Assembly: GCA_015056365.1 (NCBI GenBank)
Contig: SVGM01000003.1
Span: forward strand, 124,001 to 188,000
DNA from: Clostridiales bacterium
Lineage (GTDB): Bacteria; Bacillota; Clostridia; Christensenellales; Aristaeellaceae
DNA length: 64,000 nucleotides
Direction of reading: 5' to 3'
How positions within the stretch are numbered: position 1 is the stretch's first letter; every line of letters starts with the position of its first letter. A model generated the notes under the pieces. It was given only the letters and a program-made list of their open reading frames with translations. It was not told the DNA's origin and did not search any database. This document shows, piece after piece, positions 34,923 to 42,631 of the stretch. The position numbers and the translations under genes are program-made.

Positions 34923-36227
34923 CTATTCTCTTGTGCTTTTGGCCAGCTCAACCATCTGCTGTGCCATCACTTTCAGTTGTTCCTTCAAAATGTGAATGCA
35001 ATCCATCTTGTTGCAGTATCCACGGACAATGTCCTCAGCAAAAGTGCGGCAGGTAGGACTTCCGCAGCTTCCGCAGTCATAGCCCGGAAGACTACGCACG
35101 ATCTCTTCCATTTGCTCCATCTTGCGCATGGCTTCTACGATATCATCATCCAGACGCATGACGCTGTTGGGCAAAACGGGCTGTTCTGCGATCAAAGGAT
35201 ACTTGCCGAGATAGGAAGCGTTCACTTTCTCGTCGGGATGCGTGATATCGCAGCCGCTCATCAATGCCTGGACAGCATTGCGGGCAACGTAGCTGTTTTC
35301 GAACGTCAGGGGACCGCCTACGCAACCGCCTGTACAAGCAGCACCCTCAAAGAAGACCAAATCCTGCAACTTATTGTTTTCGATCTCTTCAAGCACACGA
35401 ATGACGTTTTCGATACCATCAACAGCCATACTGTGCTCTGGGCAGACCGCATTGGCCTCACCGCCGCTGTTCGCCCAACCGACACCATACGCGCTGGCGG
35501 TTGCCGTGTTGGTATTGGTATGGATCTTCTTCATATGGCTGGCAAGCAAGCCGTAGATTTCCATCATGGAGATCGCGCCATCCACAGCGGAGGTCTCATG
35601 TCCGATGGGATTTCGAATGGCCGTCATCTTGGCTGCACAGGGTGTGATAAAGAAACAGCCAACGTCTTTGGGATCAACCTTGTGTTTCTTACAAAACTCC
35701 TGCTTGGCAACCATGGCAGCCACTTCCATGGGCTGGCGGATATCGATGATGTGCGAAAGCAGATCAGGAAAACGTACCCGGATCAGGCGTACGATGGCCG
35801 GACAAGCGGAAGAAATAATGGGATAATCCTCCGGTTGTGCATTGCGCATTCTCTCGCGGATTGCGCGTGTGACGATATCTGCGCCTTCTGCCACTTCGTA
35901 TACATGGTCGAATCCCATTGCGAGCAGGCCATCCAGTACCTGAGACGGGCTGATGAGATGCTTGAACTGTCCATACAGCGACGGAGCAGGCAGTGCGATC
36001 TTATACTTGAACTCTCCCAGCGACGAAAGAGGATCTGTTTGTGCATATTTGGCATGATAATCGCAAACACGAATGCACTCACCGCAGTCGATGCAGCGTT
36101 CATCAATGATATGCGCCCGGCCACCGCGAACACGGATCGCTTCCGTAGGGCAACGTTTCAAACAGTTGGTACAGGCCTTGCATTTGTCCTTATCCAGCCT
36201 TACAGAATGAAATCTTTTGTCCTGCAT
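34923..36227 (-). CDS. Divergent [FeFe]-hydrogenase-like iron-sulfur protein (sensory/HfsB-like)
   Basis: A 434-residue protein. Two N-terminal [4Fe-4S] clusters (CKACTNCLKRCP and CIDCGECIRVC) lead into a hydrogenase large-subunit-like domain. The H-cluster motifs are altered: L1 reads SSACPAI (about 139-145), L2 TPCAAKMTA (C197, K200) and L3 EGAACTGGC (C298, C302). The MxC and terminal Glu features of L2 and L3 are lost. A C-terminal Fes-type cluster (CGSCGSPTCRTFAEDIVRG, near 385-403) resembles the one in RnfB. This layout matches the non-canonical hydrogenases thought to sense H2 or redox state. The ATG at 36227 has GGAGG 8 bp upstream. It is flanked by DRTGG and ATPase genes. Confidence 0.88.
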   Translation of the reverse strand: MQDKRFHSVRLDKDKCKACTNCLKRCPTEAIRVRGGRAHIIDERCIDCGECIRVCDYHAKYAQTDPLSSLGEFKYKIALPAPSLYGQFKHLISPSQVLDGLLAMGFDHVYEVAEGADIVTRAIRERMRNAQPEDYPIISSACPAIVRLIRVRFPDLLSHIIDIRQPMEVAAMVAKQEFCKKHKVDPKDVGCFFITPCAAKMTAIRNPIGHETSAVDGAISMMEIYGLLASHMKKIHTNTNTATASAYGVGWANSGGEANAVCPEHSMAVDGIENVIRVLEEIENNKLQDLVFFEGAACTGGCVGGPLTFENSYVARNAVQALMSGCDITHPDEKVNASYLGKYPLIAEQPVLPNSVMRLDDDIVEAMRKMEQMEEIVRSLPGYDCGSCGSPTCRTFAEDIVRGYCNKMDCIHILKEQLKVMAQQMVELAKSTRE

Positions 36228-36257
36228 GTTCATTTCCTCCGAAAGAAAACCATTGGA

Positions 36258-36689
36258 TTATCTCTTGAGGGCAAAACCCATCTTAATGGTGGTGCCTTCC
36301 CCCACCTGACTTTGAATATCGAAGCTGTCAGCGTTGCGCTTCATGTTGGGCAGACCCATACCTGCGCCAAAACCAAGATCACGTGCTTCTTCGCTGGCAG
36401 TTGAATACCCCTCCTCCAGCGCCTTGCTGATATCCGGAATGCCAGGGCCAACATCCTTGGAGATGAGCAGCACTTCTTCAGGGCTCATTTCCATGATCAG
36501 ATTTCCGCCATTGCTGTGAATGATCAAGTTGAGTTCAGCCTCATAGCTGGCTACGGCCACTCTGCGAAGGGTGACCGCATCGATACCCAGCTGTTTGAGC
36601 TTTCGCTTGATACTGGCAGATGCATCGCCGGCAGTCTGAAAAGCGCCGGAAGCAACATCGTAGCTGTCAACAAACAGATTATTTGACAT
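36258..36689 (-). CDS. RsbW-like anti-sigma-factor-type ATPase
   Basis: A 143-residue GHKL ATP-binding protein. Motifs: the N box in VASYEAELNLIIHSNGG, G1 in SKDVGPGIPDI, and G2 in GLGFGAGMGLPNMKRNAD. It has the compact single-domain form of RsbW/SpoIIAB-type serine kinases, not of full histidine kinases. Such proteins bind or phosphorylate a partner (sigma factor or STAS protein); none is in the window. It lies between a DRTGG gene and the hydrogenase-like gene. Together with the GHKL protein inside the hnd operon it makes two such ATPases in about 4 kb. Confidence 0.85.
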   Translation of the reverse strand: MSNNLFVDSYDVASGAFQTAGDASASIKRKLKQLGIDAVTLRRVAVASYEAELNLIIHSNGGNLIMEMSPEEVLLISKDVGPGIPDISKALEEGYSTASEEARDLGFGAGMGLPNMKRNADSFDIQSQVGEGTTIKMGFALKR

Positions 36690-36712
36690 GGTAACTCCCT
36701 CTCTTTTGCAGA

Positions 36713-37072
36713 TTATGCGCCGGTACGGGCTGCGCTTCCCTTGATGCCTGCCTGATACAGCAGACCACAGGTGGTGTAGTTGGTATGCTCTGTCGCAAGA
36801 ACTGCAATGCCGATCTCACGTGCTTCCTCAAGGATGTCTTCGGAAGGAATTTTGCCTCGGGCGAAAATCACGCAATGAATATCCAGCATTTCCGCTGTAC
36901 GCATCACGTGGACATTGGTCAGACCGGTAATCAAAACGCACTTTTCCTTCACAAAAGCAAGCACGTCGCTCATCAGATCGCTTCCGCAAGCCATCTTGAC
37001 TTCCTCGTCAAGGCGTTCCTCGCCACAAAGTACTTTGGCATCCAGAATAGGGATCAAATCTCGGATGGTCAC
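36713..37072 (-). CDS. DRTGG-domain protein 2
   Basis: A 119-residue single DRTGG-type domain, paralogue of the protein at 34563-34910. The GTG at 37072 is preferred as start: AGGAGGG is 6 bp upstream, and the product then begins TIRDLIPILDAKVL like its relatives. The ATG 6 bp earlier directly abuts the ribosome site. The C-terminal part (HTNYTTCGLLYQAGIKG) mirrors the other copy. It probably senses a small ligand or interacts with the iron-sulfur protein. Confidence 0.8.
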   Translation of the reverse strand: MTIRDLIPILDAKVLCGEERLDEEVKMACGSDLMSDVLAFVKEKCVLITGLTNVHVMRTAEMLDIHCVIFARGKIPSEDILEEAREIGIAVLATEHTNYTTCGLLYQAGIKGSAARTGA

Positions 37073-37083
37073 AGTCATCCCTC

Positions 37084-37911
37084 CTATGTGTTTCCCAGTA
37101 TATCGTAAACCTGCTTGAGCAGGTTCAGCGAGCGAATGGTCTGATATTTCAGCTGCGCGCCGAAGGAGACGCTGCTGAGGTCATCTTCTATACTATCACA
37201 GAAGCCGGCATAATCGTCCAGCAGCGTCAGAAGGCATTCGACGCTTGGATCCCTCGGCAGAGGAAAACGCTGCTGCATCCTGAGAGACACCAGGCTCGTC
37301 TGGTCTCGCAGCGTCAGAAGCTTTAACCGCATTTCCTCCGCCGATAGCTCGGAACGGTCTGACGCAATGCCCAGCTGCTGCAGCGACAGGATGAGATCGT
37401 CTGCATGAAGAAAAGCCGCCTGGAGGATCTCGATCTGGCCGCGCATTCCCTGTATGCTCACGGCAATCGGTGGAAGCTTAATATGAAAGAGATACGAATC
37501 CACTTCATGACGCTGGCTGATCTGCTCACGTACACTTCGCGCATCCTCCTCGGTGGGATAGACAGCAGCCAGTACACGATAGCGCTGATCCTGCCATAAA
37601 TAGCCGGCAGCACCGCGATTTTGGAATTGGTAAGCAAAGTCTTTAGCAGATGCTTCATCCTCAAAAGCGCCGAGCTGAAGTGCGTACCACTGAACCTCAG
37701 GCAATGTCCATTCAACAGCTGTGATGGTTTCATCAAAGCTTTCATCCAGTGGAAACGGCGTAGCAGTTGGCAGAGGACTTACATTGCCCGCAGGACTTCT
37801 TGAGGCAAGTAGACCCGAGAGAAAAACGATTCCTGCTATTAACAAAAGCAGATAGCTCATCCATTTCCCGGGTGCATGTCCACTCGGGTATACCTTTTTT
37901 TGCTCCTGCAT
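37084..37911 (-). CDS. Membrane-anchored SPOR-domain protein
   Basis: A 275-residue protein with one transmembrane segment (about 18-36, SYLLLLIAGIVFLSGLLAS) and a Pro/Thr linker. A SPOR domain follows (about 75-145: WYALQLGAFEDEASAKDFAYQFQNRG ... RVLAAVYPTEEDARSVREQI). SPOR domains bind denuded peptidoglycan at division or spore septa. A C-terminal helical region of about 125 residues has no recognised domain. It is the first gene of the operon that ends with the PHP gene, which is an unusual partner set for a SPOR protein. GGGAGGG lies 7 bp upstream of the ATG. Confidence 0.85.
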   Translation of the reverse strand: MQEQKKVYPSGHAPGKWMSYLLLLIAGIVFLSGLLASRSPAGNVSPLPTATPFPLDESFDETITAVEWTLPEVQWYALQLGAFEDEASAKDFAYQFQNRGAAGYLWQDQRYRVLAAVYPTEEDARSVREQISQRHEVDSYLFHIKLPPIAVSIQGMRGQIEILQAAFLHADDLILSLQQLGIASDRSELSAEEMRLKLLTLRDQTSLVSLRMQQRFPLPRDPSVECLLTLLDDYAGFCDSIEDDLSSVSFGAQLKYQTIRSLNLLKQVYDILGNT

Positions 37912-38016
37912 ACCAATACCCTCCCATATTCCTGTGAGGACACCCTATGCCCGGGCAAAGCAGGTTATGACAGAATCGCTATTCTTGTTGCATTTGGTCG
38001 TTTCTGAGTCAAAGTT

Positions 38017-38045
38017 ATTATACTGTATGTCCTTCAATTATGCAA
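38017..38045 (-). promoter_or_regulatory. Promoter of the SPOR-to-PHP operon
   Basis: Minus strand TTGCAT (38045-38040), 17 bp, TATAAT (38022-38017). It is 106 bp upstream of the SPOR gene. No other feature is visible in this leader. Confidence 0.72.
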
Positions 38046-38081
38046 CCTTGTTTGCCGAACGAAAGGAAATGCGAAAGAGAA

Positions 38082-38111
38082 AAAACGAGAACAAAGCCTC
38101 GTTCTCGTTTT
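38082..38111 (-). terminator. Terminator of the panE-type gene
   Basis: Perfect 11-bp stem (AAAACGAGAAC with GTTCTCGTTTT) around 8 nt, with T-rich flanks on both strands, so it may act bidirectionally. It lies 21 bp after the stop. Confidence 0.88.
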
Positions 38112-38131
38112 CAAAAGTGATTCAATTCAAA

Positions 38132-39145
38132 TCAGAGCAGATCATCGAAGAGATGAATATTTTCTGCCTTCAAACTGATTTCTCCGCGTTCCGCCTTTTT
38201 GATCAGTTCCACGATTCGGTCATTGATGGGCGTGGGCACGCCGTATTTCGTGCCATAAGCGCATACGATGCCATTGATGGCGTCCACCTCGCATGCTTTA
38301 CCTGCTTTCAAATCCTGTAGCATAGACGGTTCAATGGCACGATGCTTCTTCATGGCAATTGGAATAAGCAGCGTACCAATCTCGCGCTTGAAAGCATTCC
38401 GATAATCAAAGAGTTTGGTGATATTCTTGCCCTGTACTGGAGCGAACGTAACACCAGCAACGTGTCCAACATCGATGCACTCTTTCATGCAGCGAATGGC
38501 AACTTTCCGCGCGCCTTTGTTTTCGCTTACGTCGCCGAAGGTACCGCCCACAACGGTGCCAAGGCCAGAGAAGGTAGCGTTGATCAGCAGTTTGGACCAG
38601 CGCGCGCCCAGCAGGTTTTCTTCTTCATGAACAGGGCACATGCGTTCAAGCAACTCCTTGACCATGTTGTACTGTGCATCGGAAATGCCGTCCATCTTAC
38701 CCATATGGAACGACAGGCTGTCAGGCGTACTGGTAAGCGTGCACACACCCGGTTCAGACAGCGTAGCTCCCCACTCTACCACGCAGCCCATCGTACGGTT
38801 GGAGCCTACAATGGCAGCAATGCCAGGCTCAGGCAACCCGTTTTGCAGTGTAACGATGACGCCTTCCTCAGACAAATAGTCCTTGAGCATGGAAACTACT
38901 TCTGCGTTATGCAACTGTTTGGTCATCAGCAGAATCACGTCATACGTTCCCGTCATTTCGTCAGGCGTGATGGCCTTGACGGGCACATTCATCTCCACCG
39001 TACCCGTGATCCGGGCACCGTGTTCATTCAATGCATTCACATGGGCTTGGTTACGATTGATCAGATCAATTTCGTCGCCATTTTGGGTAATATACGCGCC
39101 AAGAACAGTACCAAGAGAACCCGCTCCATAAATTGCATATCTCAT
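38132..39145 (-). CDS. panE: Ketopantoate reductase family protein (ApbA/PanE)
   Basis: NAD(P)H-dependent reductase of the 2-dehydropantoate 2-reductase family, 337 residues; the classical role is pantoate synthesis for coenzyme A. The N-terminal Rossmann motif GAGSLGTVLGAYI (7-19) and the catalytic Lys region ARWSKLLINATFSGLGTVVG are present. The C-terminal domain carries EVDAINGIVCAYGTKYGVPTPIND. The ATG at 39145 has AAGGAGGA 8 bp upstream; the longer open frame has no match. No panB, panC or panD is nearby, and the family includes paralogues with other substrates. The specific activity is therefore less certain than the family. Confidence 0.85.
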   Translation of the reverse strand: MRYAIYGAGSLGTVLGAYITQNGDEIDLINRNQAHVNALNEHGARITGTVEMNVPVKAITPDEMTGTYDVILLMTKQLHNAEVVSMLKDYLSEEGVIVTLQNGLPEPGIAAIVGSNRTMGCVVEWGATLSEPGVCTLTSTPDSLSFHMGKMDGISDAQYNMVKELLERMCPVHEEENLLGARWSKLLINATFSGLGTVVGGTFGDVSENKGARKVAIRCMKECIDVGHVAGVTFAPVQGKNITKLFDYRNAFKREIGTLLIPIAMKKHRAIEPSMLQDLKAGKACEVDAINGIVCAYGTKYGVPTPINDRIVELIKKAERGEISLKAENIHLFDDLL

Positions 39146-39171
39146 TTCATCATTCCTCCTTATGATTTTGC

Positions 39172-39200
39172 AGTATAACACATGTATCCAATTTATGAAA
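39172..39200 (-). promoter_or_regulatory. Putative promoter for the panE-type gene
   Basis: Minus strand TTTCAT, 17 bp, TATACT (39177-39172). The -10 is good and the -35 weak. It lies in the divergent intergenic region shared with the DUF6062 gene. Confidence 0.4.
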
Positions 39201-39223
39201 GTAAACCACTTACCGATTTTGCA

Positions 39224-39253
39224 ATGGCACATATCAAAGGGATATGGTATACT
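39224..39253 (+). promoter_or_regulatory. Putative promoter for the DUF6062 gene
   Basis: ATGGCA (39224-39229), 18 bp, TATACT (39248-39253), about 50 bp upstream of the start codon. Confidence 0.35.
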
Positions 39254-39304
39254 TGATTACGTCACAAACGCATTTTCATCACCAAGAGAGAAGTGAATTC
39301 ATTT

Positions 39305-40036
39305 ATGCAGTACCATCTTGAAACCATTCCCGTTTGGGAAGCCATGGAAGCAGAAACGCCCTGCCCCTTCTGTTACCTGAAAGAGAAATTGGAGATCAAC
39401 GAAGTGGAACGTTCATTGGGCGGAAGCGTTATGGAACCCGATTCCCGTATCCGTGTCAACAAAACCGGTATTTGCGCGCATCATCACACCCAACTTTTTG
39501 CAATGCATAATCGTCTTGGCCATGCCTTACTCTGCGATTCTCACTCCAAAGAGATTCTGGAGACGCTTGACAAGGTAAAGGTATCTGGCAAAAGCGGTCG
39601 AGGTCTGTTCTCCTCCTCTGCCACCGCATGTGAAAAGCTGGCACAGGAACTAGACGCCCTGGCCAGCGGTTGTGTTATTTGCGAAGATATCGCCTCTCAC
39701 ATGAAACGCTATCTGTACACCTTTATTCACTTGTGGAAGACGGACCGCGCTTTCCTACGCAAATGGGAAGAATCCAACGGCCTTTGTTTTCCGCATGCAA
39801 TCGAACTTCTGCAGATGGCCTCCCGTCAGCTCGGCTCCAGTCAGGAGCAGCAGTTCGCTCAGGCTGTACTGGACAGCATGAAAAAGACTCTCTCTGTGGA
39901 TGAAAGCGATCTTGAATGGTTCACGCTGAAGTTTGACTACCGCAACCAGCAAAAGCCTTGGGGCAACAGCCGCAATGCGCTTGAGCGCACGGTGAACCGC
40001 CTGCGTGGAAAGTGCGTTAGCAGCACAGAGAATTAA
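39305..40036 (+). CDS. DUF6062 family protein
   Basis: A 243-residue cytoplasmic protein of a Firmicute family with no known function. It has two Cys-based pairs that may bind metal: CPFCYLKEKLE near residue 20, and SGCVICEDIASHMKR near residue 120. A His-rich segment (CAHHHTQLFAMHNR) lies around residue 57. The rest is predicted helical. The ATG at 39305 matches the family start (MxxxxxTIPVxEA). A GTG 12 bp earlier is possible, and neither has a strong ribosome site. It converges on the dCMP deaminase gene with a 4-bp overlap. Confidence 0.75.
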   Translation: MQYHLETIPVWEAMEAETPCPFCYLKEKLEINEVERSLGGSVMEPDSRIRVNKTGICAHHHTQLFAMHNRLGHALLCDSHSKEILETLDKVKVSGKSGRGLFSSSATACEKLAQELDALASGCVICEDIASHMKRYLYTFIHLWKTDRAFLRKWEESNGLCFPHAIELLQMASRQLGSSQEQQFAQAVLDSMKKTLSVDESDLEWFTLKFDYRNQQKPWGNSRNALERTVNRLRGKCVSSTEN

Positions 40037-40491
40037 TCCAGCGGTTCTTCGAACCGTTCCAGCAAAACGCCAGCCTGTTCAAACAGCTCAATGGAGAATG
40101 GATCCGGATACCCCTGCTGATAGACCACGCGCCGAATGCCTACGTTGATGATCATCTTGGCGCAGACAGAGCAGGGCTGATGAGTGCAGTACAACGTTGC
40201 ACCGTCGATGGAGATTCCCAGTTTGGCTGCCTGTAGGATGGCGTTTTGTTCTGCATGGATGGCATAGCAAACTTCCGCACGCGTACCAGATTCGATGTTC
40301 ATCTGATCTCTGAGACAGACGCGGCGTTCCTTGCAAGTGAGCAGACCGGCAGGCGCGCCATTATAGCCGGTGGTCATGATGCGCTTATCCTTGACGATCA
40401 CGGCGCCGATGCTTCTTCCCTCACGATAGCAGCTGGACCATTCCGAAATCAGGTAGGCCATTTTCATAAACCGAATATCCCATTTATCCAT
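40033..40491 (-). CDS. comEB: Deoxycytidylate deaminase (ComEB-like)
   Basis: Zinc enzyme that deaminates dCMP to dUMP for thymidylate synthesis. The 152-residue protein has the cytidine-deaminase-fold metal site: HAEQNAIL (His and catalytic Glu) and PCSVCAKMIINVG (two Cys). The N-terminal dCMP-deaminase features GAVIVKDKRIMTTGYNGAP and CYAIHAEQ are also present. The ATG at 40491 has AGGGGGGA upstream. The gene has its own promoter and converges on the DUF6062 gene. Confidence 0.93.
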   Translation of the reverse strand: MDKWDIRFMKMAYLISEWSSCYREGRSIGAVIVKDKRIMTTGYNGAPAGLLTCKERRVCLRDQMNIESGTRAEVCYAIHAEQNAILQAAKLGISIDGATLYCTHQPCSVCAKMIINVGIRRVVYQQGYPDPFSIELFEQAGVLLERFEEPLD

Positions 40492-40515
40492 TAGTATCCC
40501 CCCTATTACTCCTGC

Positions 40516-40545
40516 ATCATAGCACAACGCCAACCTTTATGGCAA
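40516..40545 (-). promoter_or_regulatory. Promoter of the dCMP deaminase gene
   Basis: Minus strand TTGCCA (40545-40540), 18 bp, TATGAT (40521-40516), 25 bp upstream of the start codon. Confidence 0.6.
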
Positions 40546-40593
40546 GGCATAGGGTTCATCATCCTTTCATACTTTCTCCACGGAGGCGAAGGT

Positions 40594-41892
40594 ATGAAGG
40601 ACGGAGCAAAAAGACAGACGATCCTGCTGACTGGCTTAAATGGTTTGATCCGAGCGTTGGGCTTCCTTCTCAGGGTAATGATGTCCCGTATCCTCGGGGC
40701 AGAGGTTATGGGAATTGCCGAGCTTGCGCAAAGCGTGCATATGCTCGCGATTACGCCGTTGACATCCGGCCTTCCCCTTGCCATCAGCAGACTCACCGCC
40801 AAAGAACAAAAAGAAAACAAAGTTTTTCCCCTCATGGCGGGCATGTCTCTGGTTCGGCAACTTTCCCTGGTGCTGATTCCCCCGTTTTTGATTCTCTCGC
40901 CGGCCCTGGCGCGTTTATCTGGCGATGTACGAGTTCTTCCTTCGCTGTGGTTTACGGCGCCATGCATGCTGATTCTGGGTTATTCAGGGGCCTACAACGG
41001 TTATTGTTACGGCACGCGGCGAAGTTATCTTCCTGCGGTTTCAGAATTGACCGAGCAAACCCTTCGTATGGGCTTTACGCTGCTCCTGCTGCCTGTTCTT
41101 GGCAGGCTGTCAGTTGCGTGGCTGGCCGCTGTGCCCGTTGCCGCTACAATGGTTGCGGAAGTAATCGGTCTTGGGCTGGTGGTGCTGGTATTGCGGCTTC
41201 CCACTATACGAGGCAGCTCGATCAACAAATGGAAAAAACCCATTGTCCGTCTGGCGGCTCCCGCCACTGCTACTCGCCTGATCCACACCTTGCTCCGTTC
41301 AGCAACAGCCATCATTATTCCCATGCGCCTTGTTGCTTCCGGACTGCCTGCGTCAGAGGCCACTGCGCGCCTTGGGATGCTGAACGGTATGGTTTTTCCG
41401 CTGATGATGCTCCCCTGCATTTTCACAGGTGCGCTTTCGATGGTCATGATCCCCAGACTGGCGCAAAGCGAAGAAAATGCCCGGTCATGCAAAGAAATGT
41501 TACTCAAACTCTTTGCAGCCGGGCTGTTGGTTTCGCTTGTGTGTATGGGATGCTTGATCCTTCTTGCACCATTTATTGCCGTCAAAATTTATCGATTGGC
41601 AGAACTGCAGGCGTTGCTTTTGGCCGCTTCACCTCTGTGCTTCCTCTGCGCGGCTGAAAACCTGACTGGAGGCGCTATTGCAGCGCTTGGACTGCAAAAG
41701 TATTCCATGTATGGTTCCATCCCCAGTTCCCTACTTGCGCTGCTCCTTACCTGGATGCTGACTTCACGGCCGGAACTCCGCCTTCTGGGCGTGATCCTCA
41801 GCCAATGTATCGGGCATGGCTTCGGAATCGCTTGGAACGGCGGCGTCATCGTCCGCTGGTGGCGCAGCCATCAGGCAAACTCGCCTTTGTGA
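40594..41892 (+). CDS. SpoVB/MurJ-like polysaccharide flippase
   Basis: A 432-residue integral membrane protein of the MOP flippase superfamily with about 12-14 predicted membrane segments. The start (GLIRALGFLLRVMMSRILGAEVMGIAELAQSV) matches SpoVB-like proteins, which move lipid-linked precursors across the membrane for spore cortex or wall synthesis. A GLASLPLAISRL-like segment (SGLPLAISRLTAKE) follows. GGAGG lies 7 bp upstream of the ATG. Its 3' end overlaps the convergent methyltransferase gene by 22 bp. It is slightly short for SpoVB (about 500), so a related Wzx-type role is possible. Confidence 0.82.
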   Translation: MKDGAKRQTILLTGLNGLIRALGFLLRVMMSRILGAEVMGIAELAQSVHMLAITPLTSGLPLAISRLTAKEQKENKVFPLMAGMSLVRQLSLVLIPPFLILSPALARLSGDVRVLPSLWFTAPCMLILGYSGAYNGYCYGTRRSYLPAVSELTEQTLRMGFTLLLLPVLGRLSVAWLAAVPVAATMVAEVIGLGLVVLVLRLPTIRGSSINKWKKPIVRLAAPATATRLIHTLLRSATAIIIPMRLVASGLPASEATARLGMLNGMVFPLMMLPCIFTGALSMVMIPRLAQSEENARSCKEMLLKLFAAGLLVSLVCMGCLILLAPFIAVKIYRLAELQALLLAASPLCFLCAAENLTGGAIAALGLQKYSMYGSIPSSLLALLLTWMLTSRPELRLLGVILSQCIGHGFGIAWNGGVIVRWWRSHQANSPL

Positions 41893-42620
41893 TAAATCCT
41901 GTCCATCTCAGGCGTTTCATTTCCCTGCTCGTCATAAACGACCAGCGGCGGCATCCACAGCAGGGCCGGTTTGGCATTTTTCATTCCTTCCAGCATCACC
42001 AGATACGGTGCGCGATCAACCTTTGCACACACCAGGCGGATTCGCTTGGGTTCGATCCGAAAGTGACGGTAGGCGTCCATCAATTCCAGCATGCGCTGTG
42101 CAGGAAAAACCATACACAACCGTCCTTGATTGCGCAATACCGCTGCACAAGATTCGACCCAGCTATCAATAGTCAGTTCATCTTCGTGACGTGCGATCTG
42201 AACACTCTCATTTGGATTTTTGAGTGTTGCGCCTCTTTTACCGTAGGGAGGATTGCACGTGACCAAATCAGCGCATTCATAACCAATTACCTTGGCCGCC
42301 TGTCTCATATCCACAGCGTGAATGCGTATTCTGTGCTCCAGATGATTGTACTGCACGCTCCTTGACGCCATGTCTGCCATCTGCGGCTGGATTTCAAAGG
42401 CGTCAAAACGGGTATCTTCCCGCTGAATACTCATCAAAATAGGCAGGATACCCGTGCCGGTGCCCATGTCAACAATGTGTTCCCGCGGGCGGACACGTGC
42501 AAAATCGCTCAGCAAAACCGCATCCATTCCAAAACGGAAGCCACTTTCATTTTGAATGATGAACAGCCCGTTTCGCTGTAGATCATCCATCCGTTCGCCG
42601 GGCAAGAGTATCTCATTCAT
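41871..42620 (-). CDS. tRNA1(Val) adenine-N6-methyltransferase-like protein (TrmN6/YabB family)
   Basis: A 249-residue SAM-dependent N6-adenine methyltransferase. Motif I is VDMGTGTGILPILMS, the post-I acid lies in FDAFEIQPQMADMA, and the catalytic NPPY motif is in LVTCNPPYGKRGA. This is the family that modifies A37 of tRNA-Val1 in E. coli. The ATG at 42620 is preferred because GAGGAG lies 7 bp upstream. The ATG at 42635, which would overlap the previous gene by ATGA, is an alternative. It is downstream of the SpoIID-like gene on one transcript. Confidence 0.9.
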   Translation of the reverse strand: MNEILLPGERMDDLQRNGLFIIQNESGFRFGMDAVLLSDFARVRPREHIVDMGTGTGILPILMSIQREDTRFDAFEIQPQMADMASRSVQYNHLEHRIRIHAVDMRQAAKVIGYECADLVTCNPPYGKRGATLKNPNESVQIARHEDELTIDSWVESCAAVLRNQGRLCMVFPAQRMLELMDAYRHFRIEPKRIRLVCAKVDRAPYLVMLEGMKNAKPALLWMPPLVVYDEQGNETPEMDRIYHKGEFA

Positions 42621-42631
42621 CGGCAATCTCC

